Source: Heliocidaris erythrogramma
Taxonomy: Eukaryota; Echinodermata; Echinoidea; Camarodonta; Echinometridae
Length of the DNA: 64,000 nt
Reading direction: 5' to 3'
NCBI GenBank assembly: GCA_025617745.1
Contig: CM046858.1
Coordinates: 36,163,119-36,227,118 of the forward strand
The notes beneath the pieces were generated by a model. That model searched no databases and was not told the DNA's origin. It saw only the letters and a program-made list of their open reading frames with translations. The translations under genes and the position numbers were made by a program. Of the stretch, positions 24,101-36,400 are shown piece after piece (the first letter of the stretch is position 1; each line of letters begins with the position of its first letter).

Positions 24101-26650
24101 TGACCGGACATTGTAGCTGCTAAGCTTATGACATTATTGTTTGTGTAAAACCAACTAGCTGATGTTACGTACAGTATGTATAGTAAAATATTCCAGTGGC
24201 ATATAAATTGAATAAATGGAGAATTACCAGTACCCCGATCAACTTCAACTTATATACAGTTGAAGCCAAAAGTTTACATACATCTGGGCAATTCCACAGA
24301 AAATGTTCACTTGCCAAAATTCATAAAATCTACTACATCTTCAGAAATATTTGTGCTACCATAACAAATTTGGTATCAAACAAAAGAGCTTATTATGCTC
24401 TTTCATCTGACTGGTATGGCATTAAGGATGAAGTATATCTCAGTGTGATTTTCTTCTGAAAACCTAACATTTGGGCAAAACTTTATGTCAGTTTTAACCT
24501 AAACATATTTATAAGCGAAGAAGCTTGACTGGGGAGGAATTTTTAATTTGTAAACAAATCTTTCGGCATATTACTCCCAGTGTTAAAGATCGTATGCTCG
24601 ATCTGTAATGAAAAACACAAGTCAGAAAAAATTGGAACCAGCGGGATTCGAACCTGTCATCTACTGCTTGCCGGGCAGCGACTTAACCACCAGGCTATTC
24701 TGGTTCACGGCCAAGTCACGACGAACTAGAATCAAATACCCAAGATCCTCTTCTTTCTGACTCATTAATATTCAAACGGTCCGCCGTGGAACAATGGTTA
24801 GTAAGCGAAGAAGCTTGACTGGGGAGGAATTTTTAATTTGTAAACAAATCTTTCGGCATATTACTCCCAGTGTTAAAGATCGTATGCTCGATCTGTAATG
24901 AAAAACACAAGTCAGAAAAAATTGGAACCAGCGGGATTCGAACCTGTCATCTACTGCTTGCCGGGCAGCGACTTAACCACCAGGCTATTCTGGTTCACGG
25001 CCAAGTCACGACGAACTAGAATCAAATACCCAAGATCCTCTTCTTTCTGACTCATTAATATTCAAACGGTCCGCCGTGGAACAATGGTTAGTAAGCGAAG
25101 AAGCTTGACTGGGGAGGAATTTTTAATTTGTAAACAAATCTTTCGGCATATTACAGGTTCGAATCCCGCTGGTTCCAATTTTTTCTGACTTGTGTTTTTC
25201 ATTACAGATCGAGCATACGATCTTTAACACTGGGAGTAATATGCCGAAAGATTTGTTTCCAAAACATTTTATGTTTTTGACTCACTATTCCTCACCAAAA
25301 GCATTTCAGATTTGATTTATTTGCTGTAAATTAAGATGAATGGAACAAATACAACTGATAAGAGGGTGGCATAATGCTTGTGTTGAGGAATAATGAGCAA
25401 AAATATAACATGTTGACCCAAGATTTGCATTAAATTTTGCCTAAATGTTGGTTATTGTTTTTTTTCAAAGAAAATCACACCTCAATGTACTTCAGTCCTA
25501 ATGGCATGCCAGTCAATATTAAGAGACGGGATAAGCTCTTTTGTTTGATACAAAATTTGTCATGGTAGCACAAATATTTCTGGAGACTAAATTTTATGAC
25601 TTTTGTCAAGTGAACAATTTTTTTTGTGGAATAGGTGTATGTAAACTTTTGGTTCCAACTATATATATATATATATATATATTGCGTGAAAGGAACCATT
25701 ATTCTCTCATTCATTTCGCATTGTATTTATTTCCACGAGAGTTGCCAAAGCTGTTGTATATTTTATTTCCTTTCACTTCCGAACAGATTATTCATCTAAA
25801 ATTTTTGTTCAGGATAAGTAAGAATAACCAAAATATTTGGTACGACAATGGGTTTCAATTCAATAATGCATATATGCAACTTTTTTCTTTAGCAGAAAAG
25901 CATATAACAAATGATAGCAACCTTTACCTGTATACTTTCGCTTGACCGAACAATGTCTGAATGGAGACCTGTTAATGCTGATATTCTGTAAAAAGTACAC
26001 AAAATAACATATTAAAGAGTGTCAAGATTGATTGTGCCAATCATCTTGCACAGAATATCAGCTGTTAGTTTAAATTTTAGATTTCGCTAAAGAAATGAAT
26101 ACGGGGAAAGGGGTGGCGCCAAATATGGAAAATTTATACCGCTATATTTGCTGGTCGCCAAAGACAGTGAGACAGTGAGGCGGCGTGCTTCACTCGCTCC
26201 CACATGAATCGTTAGACCATTACACATAACTGCTAATTTGAGAAGCTGAAGTAGTGTCCAGAACCACAATAAAAAGGAAGAAGGTGATGCTTGATAATAA
26301 ATATATTTATTAGACTGTAGGGTAATAGCAATGTCACAAAATGGTCCTTTTTTTGCTTCACCCGTTGTAGGAATGTAGGTGCCCCTTTTCCAAAAAAAAG
26401 TGTCCTTTTACTGGTATCCCCCCTTTGAAATACTCTCCACCACCCCTGCATGGAGTGGAAATATATACTCCCATGATTCAGAGGAGTAATAATCCAATTT
26501 TTAGGAATCATTATCAGGAATATCTTCCTTTGGAATTGGATCCACTTCATTGACATTGAAATTCACTTCAAAGATGTTGAATTATTCTTTTGAGGGTTTA
26601 TTCAACTATTTCAAATTTCAACTCCAAAGAAATAATTCCTAATATGACTC

Positions 26651-26681
<31 letters not shown>

Positions 26682-29600
26682 AAAAAAAAAAAAAAAATAT
26701 AGATTTATTTCCCCACCTGTATGGAAGCTCGCTCAAAACCTTGTCATCTGAAGAGACGAACTGGATCCAAGTTTGATCACTGATCCTATGTTGACCTTTG
26801 ACCTTCTCGTCGGTTTTTATCTCCCCAGTTTGCAATCTTCCGAGCCACTCGTCGACCTGGTCTTCCAAGCTGCGGCTCATCATCACCCAAAACTCGTTCA
26901 AGTTTAGCACGCCATTGGAGTCTGAATCCAAATCAAGATCTGTTAAGAGCCTGCAAAATCACGAGTGATATGTTTTTGTGTCATGCATATTGATATTTTG
27001 TTTTACTCATTCCAGCCTGCGCTTTAGGCAATGTTTTTCCTAACATCATTCAGAGGAAAAGAGTTCCTCGTCCGCTTAGACTGATAGGGCAAAGTACAGG
27101 GCTCTTGATACTCGCGAACATACAGTATGTCAGATTTATAAAGCGTCTTTAACTTTGGCTTCACAGTGCTGTAAAGTAACAAAATATGTGTGTGTGTGTG
27201 TGTGTGTGTAGAAGGATAAATGAAGGTAACCGTTAAATGAGATTATAGGTGGTGTTTATTTGTTTTAACCATGATCAAGTATATTAACGCAAAATAGTTC
27301 CTCAAATATTTTCAAGTATATTAGCAAAGGATTCTTGGGCAAAGAAACGCACACATAAATGAAGAGCTCCGTTTCATGATATCCTAATATTTCTTTTTTG
27401 CTAACACATGATATTATCCAATGCCGCCGAATCATAAATTAAGGTATTTTCTGTTCTGCTTCCTATTTTAATTGTCTCCGGCATCGGACATTCGTAATAT
27501 TCATGACTCACTCAATCGTGGGAATTTATGAAAATGATATTTGACTTGTCCAAGTATTTCTTCCTATCAGATAATATCAACCAGTGTAGCCAAATTTTTG
27601 TACTCAAATCTGGCACAAATTAATCTTTTTTGAAACTTCAAGTTTTTAAAACAATGTTGCTCTGTGAAGCGTGTTTATGGATTAATGCCATCAATGTATC
27701 ATTTGAAAGCACATTACTTCTTCTTCATGAAAAACAAGGAAATACATTTATACAACTCACAGTTTACTATTTTAAAAAAATGATTCCGGGTTTCAAATTT
27801 CTTTCTAAGACGCACTGACATATGATTAAATAATAAAAAAATATATTTTTATACTTTATAACTTGTGCCAGGTTTAGCTCGACGTCACGATCCTTCAGTA
27901 CAGGTAGGCATCTGTGCAGCTCGGTGTAGTCTATCGTCCCGTCAAGATTGAGATCGAAGTGGTTAAACGTCTGATTCCATTCGGTTTCGTTGTATACTAA
28001 GGTTACCCCGTCGTCTGCATAGAGGCCATGCCTCTCGTTGAAGTTGGATGCGATTGTCATACTCCGATGGAGGCCTTGATCCTCACCAAGTTTTATCAAG
28101 TGATCGCACTCATTGGGCGTTAGTAAATTGTATATTTCTGTTAATTGATTCAGAAAGAGAAGGAAGAAAAAAAAATCGTTCGCCCGTCTTAACAGTTCTG
28201 GTATTAAGGTGACAAAGAAACTGTATGATTTCTCATTCTTTCCATTCTTATGTGGAAAAATATCAAAGTAGTAATGTATGCATAAAATGATTGCTCTCAT
28301 ATCTCAAATAGGACTTGAAATAATGATACAAATCTGGACTAAATTCTGATGCTATAATTATGTTTTTGTAGTCCCACCCACCAATATTTGTGCCCAGTGT
28401 TTCCAGCCATTGTTTATCATTTTCAGCATGATTGATTCAGTTCATCATCATTATTCCGTCTGAAGATTCTAAAACTTCATAATATACAAATCACCTTTTA
28501 CTACAACTATAGTAGTTGGAAAATCACTAGATATGCTATTTGCAGGGCCATTCCATGACCGTCAACATCATCTTTAATCTGATCTGCCGAGATTCAACCT
28601 CTCAATCTAAGTTTTTGAATGTCCAAATAACCATGGACCTATGTAGGTCTAGGCCATTATGTAGCAGTATTGTCTTCCAATATGAAATGCTATAGCATAA
28701 AATTATTCTCAATACCTTGACGGAATTTTGTTATTGTTAATATTTTCTCAAATTTCATATTTGTATGTTGTATTTTTAATATCTTGCATCATTTTGCTCT
28801 ATTTTTTAAAATATCTTTTGTACACTCATAGTATAATTTGGTTTTGTCCTAAGCTGTATATGTCTCCTTTGTTTTTTTTTCCAAGGCAAGTTTATGTTTG
28901 ATTTCAGCTTATGAGACATACTTTTGGGTATTGATTATTTTATTCCATTGTAGACCTCTGCTACTGAGGTTTTTTTTCTCATAAATTTATTATTATTTGT
29001 CGGGAGGCGGCATGGTGATGTGCTACTATCTTACACAACGCTGTTTACCTTTTTAATGATCATTTCAAAGATCTTAAGCTACGATAATGTAATTGTCAGA
29101 GAAAGAAGAATTCTGTCAATTCATATTGCACTCTATCTTCACTTACATCACTGACAAAATTGAAAAACCCAGATCAAGTTCCTATGTTTTTGTCATAGCA
29201 AATTTGCCATGAAACACTTACAGGATTTGGAAGTATTTTCAGTTCGTCTCATCATTTGTTTCCGGGATTTGAACAAAAACTAAATATGTGGTCGCGGTAC
29301 AAAATTATCCGTTTCATCCCAATAGCCATAATGATATGAATCATAATCCATTGGCAATGCCAAACGATGGAAAACTATGTCACCTGTTCCTTGCAAAAGG
29401 ATTCAGTTGAATTGAATATGTAATCGATTTTAGAAATACAACCTATACCTTAATGTGACCGCGAAGAACGAGGTAAATACTTTACTTTTCTGTTTTACAG
29501 CTAGGTAATTACAATACTTATCATTCCTAAAGTGACATAATGCTTAATAGGTTTATGGGTCCTTATTTGTTGGGGCTTGTGTGTGTAAGGTTATGGTGGA

Positions 29601-32600
29601 GACCAGGGCCAGTTCCATAAAACTTGTTATCAATAACAAGTTGCAATAACTGTTATAAGCTACTGAAATCATTGCATCTGATTGGCTGATAGCAAATTTG
29701 TCATAGAAATGTGGCAGTTGTTACTGATAAAAGGTTTTATGAAAAGGGGCCCTGTTGTTCTATTCACTGAACCTTCATTTCACAACCTTTAATTCATTAT
29801 TATGTTTTGTCTATTAAGTGGAAATAAATCTACATGAAAAGTGAAAAGTTTCACATGAAATGTTAGTATAATAATAGTATTTCTTTGTTGCATAGCATAT
29901 ATTACATTATGATATTATGTCCCTAGGTGGTTACAAAGAGCTGCGGAAATTATTACCCCTGCTTTAGCTCCGGAAACGTTTTATCAACGCACGGTGCATT
30001 TCAAGGAATAATAATGGAGGAGTCTGGTAAATGTAGATTCATATCTTGCCAAATTACATTAGTGGAGTACAGTCCGCTTTAATAATCCAAAATATTTCAA
30101 CACCTCTACACAGGCCTATTAAATATGTATATATTTTAGTGGCGTCTGACAATCTCTTATGAACTGAAACTTTGGTAATTGTTTGTGTTTTCAATTTATA
30201 GTTATAATTACTTCCTTTTGTCCAAATGCTATAGGGGGTAAAATTGACCCGACTTTGTGGTCTTTAGGGGCTCCTGGGATAAAACTCTACTGCTGCGTTT
30301 AGGCTGATAGTATATAACGGATGATATGATTAAAGAGCTTTAAGCGGTCACACTTACTGGGATAAAATTTCCACCTCTTCGGGGAAAGGCTCTTGATAAT
30401 AGACTATTAAACATTGTACAGTTTAGAGCCGGAGAATGGTTTAGATATTGTGAAAACTACTTGATAAATTAATACATAAACAAGGGACGTACGCGCAAGT
30501 TCATTTTAAGTTACGCCTGTTACGCCTGTTACACCGGTTACACAGCTACAAACATGACAGACATTACAAAAACAGATGTCATCATGTTCACTTCCCTACA
30601 TATCCCTTTTTTTTGGGGGGGGGGGGAGATGTTCTGGTGTTTGAAATTAAGTTGAAATTTTCTTCAATTCTATCAGAATTTTAGATATTTCTTTTTTCTG
30701 CCATTCCCACAAGTCAACTCTCAGCCTTCTCTGTTATCATTATCATTATTATTATTATTATTTTAACCTTTGGACGAATACACTTACCAAATGCTGGTGG
30801 TTTGATGGCTACAGTTTTTATCTGAACTGTTCTACCAGGGCCAACTTCTATCTCTCGTACGTAGCCAACCTGCATACGTCATCATAAATAAGACGCAAAA
30901 ACAAAGAAAGAATATTTTCCTCTCACTTAAATAAAAGATGAATAAATCGTTAAGAAAAAAATATCATACATGTCGGCAGGGTGGCAGCCCTCGATAATTT
31001 CGGAAGTACCAGTATTCAAGCAGTTTTAAAGGGCCCCTGCAACCAAACGCAACCCAAATGCAACCCAAATGCAAGTTTTTAGCTGTTGATGTGCAGGGAT
31101 GCATACAACTAATATTTTGTTATTCAAACATCTAAATATGTTTCATAGATTTTTCAATATTGTTTAAAATATTGTTTTTTCCAACTTTTAAGCTGCACCC
31201 TAAAAAAAGCTACAGATCTCATTCCTGGAATTATATCATCAGTCAATCATTAGTCAGTTACACTAACATTCTACACGAGACAGTGGAATGTAACTTGCCC
31301 CAACTCAGCACATGCTCACAACAGAATAGGGCGGTTTACGTAGTGATTCAAATTTATGGATGTTTCTTTCCTGGGAACCTAGTAACGAGGTATTCCATTA
31401 ACCTGTTATTAATGAATGAACTACAATACTTGGAATCCAGTTTGCATACATTACTTGTTGCTATGTCGGGCAAGCCTCGGGCAAGCTTTCAGGTTGTCAA
31501 GAACAACCTTTGTTTCAAAAGTATGCATAAAATTTGAATCACTACGTAAACCGCCCTATTGCATGCTTTCGAACAGTACCTCCTCATTACCATTCTTTTC
31601 CCGGTGAGCTACAGTATGTCTGACATAGCAACTATACCATGTAGGCATTGTGCGGTCTAATAGAACAGATGGTCATCTCTGGCAAAGCTGCATACCACTG
31701 TCTCTACTTAGCTCACTAATAATAAGCCACTTCGGAGATGCAATCTGAGCATGAGCAGACAAAGGTCATCTGTACCAAATTCTAAAACCCACTGACACTT
31801 ACATTCGATATGTGCTCATGAATGTCATGTAATCATTATTCAATTATGCACTAATGGTGCATTCCATGATATGCAGGTGGAAGTATTCTTTTTAAAGGGG
31901 GAAGCAAAACATAAAGGGACCCTCCATGTCTAAAATATCTGTGGATATTTGGGGTCATTTGTACCATGCGCTAACCCCGAACTGGCTTATTGACAGAAGA
32001 TGTCACTGCAGGGATGAGATTTGGAGCATTTTTTCAGGGTAGGGCTTAGCATGTTTGAGAAAATGATTTCAAAAAATATTAAAAAGCTATATATTTATAT
32101 ATTTAGATGTTTAAATGACAAAATATGAATTGTATGCCTCCCTGCACATGAACAGAAATCAACTTGCACATGGGTTGCATTGGACCTTTAACCTCATTTT
32201 TCGGGGAAGGAGGGGATATTGTTGTAATTCAATATCTTTATATATATAATCCGTGATGGTATAAATAGTAGTAGTAGACTTTATTGAAAAGCTTGTTTAG
32301 CACAAGGCTAATTTTCAACGTGTTGCGTTTCGATGGTATAATCAACCAGTGTTTCTAAAAACGCTACCAAACAATCAGTCATATATTTACGATAAATTTA
32401 GGTCTGAATTAAGTTATTTGCACAATGATTTAGGAGGATTCCTACATTTAAAGGTCCCCAGAAATCCAAATGCAAGTTGATTTCTGTTGGTGTGCGGGGA
32501 TGCATACAACTCATATTTTGTTATTAAAACATCTAAATATGTTTCATAGATTTTTAAATATTTTTTGAAATATTTTTTTCCAACCTCTTAAGCTCCACCC

Positions 32601-33422
32601 CCAAAAATAGCTCCAGATCTTATTCCCGAGATGACATCATCTGTCAATCATTAGTGAGCTAAGGAGAGAAAGTGGTATGTAGCTTTGCCAGAGATAACCA
32701 TCTGTTCTAATAGACCATACAATGCCTACATAGGAGTTGCTATGCCAGACATGCTGTAGCATCACCAGGAAAAGAAGGGTAATGAGGAGGTATTGTTTGA
32801 AAGCATGCAATTCTATTGTGAGCATGTGCTGAGCTGGGGGAAGTTACATTCCACTCTGTATTGTATAATGTTAGTATGGCTGACTAATGATTGACAGATG
32901 ATGTCATCTCGGGAATAAGATCTGGAGCTATTTTTGGGGGTGGAGCTTAAGAGGTTGGAAAAAAATATTTAAAAAAATATTTAAAAATCTATGAAACATA
33001 TTTAGATGTTTTAATAACAAAATATGAGTTGTATGCATCCCCGCACACCAACAGAAATCAACTTGCATTTGGATTTCTGGGGACCTTTAAATGAGAAACT
33101 ATACAAAGCCCTCATTTTACAAAAGTTTTTTTCTTTTTTCTGATCAATCCTGTAAACAGTTTTTTTCTCTAGCCTTAGGGCTTTTAGGTTCTGATTGATG
33201 CGAAATTATCTCTGGATAGTTGGATACAACGGCCTATCATCAATAATAAACTTTTTATAAATCCGAACGGCTTCGGAGTGAACAGTCCTCATGTATTATA
33301 AATAAGCAGGAACAATGACTAGCTCGACGAAACATTGCTATAATAAAGGCGTTTGAAATGTGACTGGGATGTCATGATTTATTCTTCATTTTAGTGCACT
33401 GAAGGTTGAAATAATAGTTAAT

Positions 33423-33457
<35 letters not shown>

Positions 33458-36400
33458 TTGTAAGAGTTTAGATTTGTTCTTCTTAGGTTTTCAAAGTGTT
33501 TTCTTTCACATACAGCTGTCCGATACTCTTGATATAATTTCCACTTTCGTTTTATCATCTCCACCATGCAGGCTCATGACTTTGTCGTTCAACCTACATT
33601 ATCATTCAGAACATTAACCCCTACTCATCCTCATCCTAGGCCTATCATCATCATTGGTTTATCTTTCACCCTAATTGGTTCTTTTATATACTTTCTGGAC
33701 TGTTTTATTCTCTGTTTCTCCATGTTCTCTATTGGCTTACTTGCTCGATTGTGGGGTAACTCAGCGTGAATTTGTGAAGTGTTACAATAATAATAATAAT
33801 AAAAATAATAATGATAAGAATAGTAGTAGTAGTAGTAGTAATAGTAATAGTAATAATAATATAATATCAATAATCATAACAATGATTACAATAATGATAA
33901 AAATAGTAATAATGATAAAGATAATAAAAACAATAAGTTATGGTCGTATTTACCCAGATAACCTCAGCAGCACCAATACTTTGTGTTTAAATGATATGAT
34001 GCTATTATCATTATTCACGATTCTATGATTTGAAAGTTCAAATATCCACATATTTCACGCAAAGATTTTCTTTCATGTAAGATTCCAAATTGTTAATTTA
34101 TTATTATTTCCTTTTCATTATATACTTACTGAATCACATTTGGTCGCACTTGTATTGAAAATTAATTTTGACTGTTTGCTTGATCATGATTTCTTTTTTG
34201 TAATGTTAGTGTCTTGTATTGTATTGTCAATGTATATTTGTTAATTTGCAGGGCCTTCTTGTAAACCAGTGTCGAAATCACAGATTAAACCACCAGGTGA
34301 AATAAGACTAAAATCTTTTTAAAAATCCTGAGGGCCTTGCAATTATTATTACACCGGTACCGCCAGGTCGAGAGGGACATTATATGTTTCAAATATATTG
34401 CACAAAAAAAGTAAAAAAAATGTTTGTGATGATGCTCTTGTATTATTATTTTGTTCATGGCGTTTCCAACATTCCGTTTTCGGGTATTCGCCTCTTTTGT
34501 AACATTCATTTGATGGATCTTTATTGCCAAATTTATTGTCATTGTTGTCAGAAAGAAAGAAATGTGAATTCTAATCAGTCCGTCGATCACTGATGCTTAA
34601 AAATTACGAAATATATTATTTTATGTACACACCTTGTGTGCGTGTGTGTGTGTGTGTGTGTGAACGCTTCGCAGCTGTGGATTCTACAATTTGTGCAAAA
34701 AATAACAGCTACCATGAAATTCGTGCGTGAACAAACAAACAAACGTAATTGTAGCATACCAATCATCATGCAGCGGTTTTCTTTTTATAAATAATAGGAA
34801 TTCGATGATGCTGTTTGAGCAAACGGCAATCTTGACTCCTCTGTCCGTCTTCATTTGACTTTTATCATATCTAAATACTATAATGACAATAATTATAACA
34901 ATTTTGTTCTCCCATGCAGGGAAGTCTCATCAGCATCAATGTTGTTCTTCCTGAGGACCCTGTAATTATTATTACCCCAGCAATAGCCAGGTGGGCCCAT
35001 TTACACATGGGTGGACAGGGACAATAATGAGTACAAACATCTTGTCCAAAGATGCAGCGGGAATCGACCCCAGGACCTTTCAAGAGTCAAGAGCCTTCAT
35101 CAATATACCACAGTATACCTTCAATTTAAAGATAAGGTTGAATTCAAAATCAAGCTTAAAAATAATTCTTTATTTGGCATTTTGGAGTATCAAGATTTGT
35201 CCTCTGAAGAGCATTGCTCTCCAAATGCCCTGATATTCGAACTATGACTAGAAACAGCTTAAAATTTTCGATTAACTTTCATGTTTTAATGTGTTCGTCA
35301 TGTGTGTCTAATACCACATACTCATTTCTGTTTGCAGTGATATTTATTGCATTTGATCAATTTGATTTCAAAACCTAGAAATTTACAATTATTCTTAAAA
35401 ACGACAAAATCTATGTTACTCAATATATAATTTCACAATGCAATCCCAGCGAGATAAATCGAATTTATCTTTCAAAGAGTACAAAAATAACCCCAAAATA
35501 TTTTGAATTCTTCAAATATTACCTCTACAAAATAAGAAGATATTTTCAAACTTATGTACAGTCTCAGTGAACGTAAAAGCGACTTGAGAGTAGATCCGTC
35601 CGCGCTCGCAGAGAACCGAAGTCTGAGTTAGGTTCCGCGTGTGCCTTTTCATGATATATTTTATTTCCTTTATGATTGAGCTATAGAATGCCAGGTAAAG
35701 TTCTTGTAGGTTTATTTTATAATTTCTAGTTCTACACAAGTTCGTTTTTAGGTAACTGGTACATTTTAAAGATATCAGTAAGGAAATAACATTTTAATTC
35801 CCACTGTATTTATGTTTGATCTTAAAGGGATACTCAACCGCAGATTGTGGAAGTTTTTATGCAGCGAGAGGGCCCCGTGATCGTTCCCTGATCATCCCGT
35901 TGCCCCGCGGGGCGCAAACTTCGAACAGACTGGCCGCCGCGCAAAATGCAGGCTCCGCCTGAGCTCGAGCTCTCGTGCGAGATTCGGTCGGCTTCGTGCA
36001 GTCCGAATTGTAATCCCAGTAGTCCAACAAACGCGTTCGACGCACAAACTTTGTGTACGAGTGAATGGGCTTACACAATCCTGTCTTTCCCCACGGCCGC
36101 CTGGTGGCGTATCCTTTTTGGTTTCTTACATAGGCAGCTATTTGTGACATTGGGGTTTGAAGATATGAGAAAGGACACAAAATATATCAAAATTTTTAAT
36201 ATATCATGTACACCTAAAAAGGCATTCTACATTGATGCATGTATGTGGCTTTCACTTCCATAGGGCCTAAAAGTACATGCGCATTGGTTAGATTTTAAGA
36301 ATCTTTGTTACAAGTGCCAAGCTAATCTCAGTTTGCACTTACCTTTGTCAACAATTGTTTGGGTAATGAATAGGGGCAACTAAGGATACACTCCCCACAG

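Larger units (their letters stand above)
24511..25155 (-). repeat. Tandem array of 290-bp tRNA-like units
   Basis: Units begin at 24511, 24801 and 25091 (GTAAGCGAAGAAGCTTGACT), giving an exact 290-bp period over two essentially identical full units and a partial third. The partial unit switches near 25155 into inverted unit sequence running to about 25255. Each full unit carries a minus-strand tRNA-like segment. Confidence 0.9.
24257..25661. mobile_element. Tc1/mariner-like inverted-repeat element, non-autonomous
   Basis: The left end CAGTTGAAGCCAAAAGTTTA and the inverted right end ATAGTTGGAACCAAAAGTTT are Tc1-type termini, with TA at both borders (24255 and about 25661). The arms are unusually long, about 230-250 bp of diverged inverted repeat (24257-24500 against 25430-25661), as in IR/DR-type Tc1 elements. 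No transposase frame is present. The interior is occupied by the 290-bp tandem array. It lies in the intron between the exons at 26717 and 23564. Confidence 0.8.
33087..35820. other. Intronic sequence with microsatellites, no gene recognised
   Basis: Contains AAT repeats (33418-33458, 33786-33925), a GT run (34636-34662) and, near 35050-35085, a minus-strand GGGTCGATTCCCGC that resembles a B box in a repeat. No credible coding exon. Confidence 0.4.

Noticed and set aside
23698..25170. Functional tRNA gene(s)
   Set aside because: Acceptor stem and B box are good, but the anticodon loop lacks U33, the T stem is weak and the segment is part of a tandem repeat, so a SINE-like origin is more likely.
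24511..25255. CRISPR-like array
   Set aside because: The repeats are long contiguous 290-bp units with no spacer/repeat alternation, and the window is metazoan nuclear DNA.
35857..36263. Overlapping ORFs of 105-107 codons in the CpG-rich block as genes
   Set aside because: Both strands are open because of base composition; no motif or splice support.
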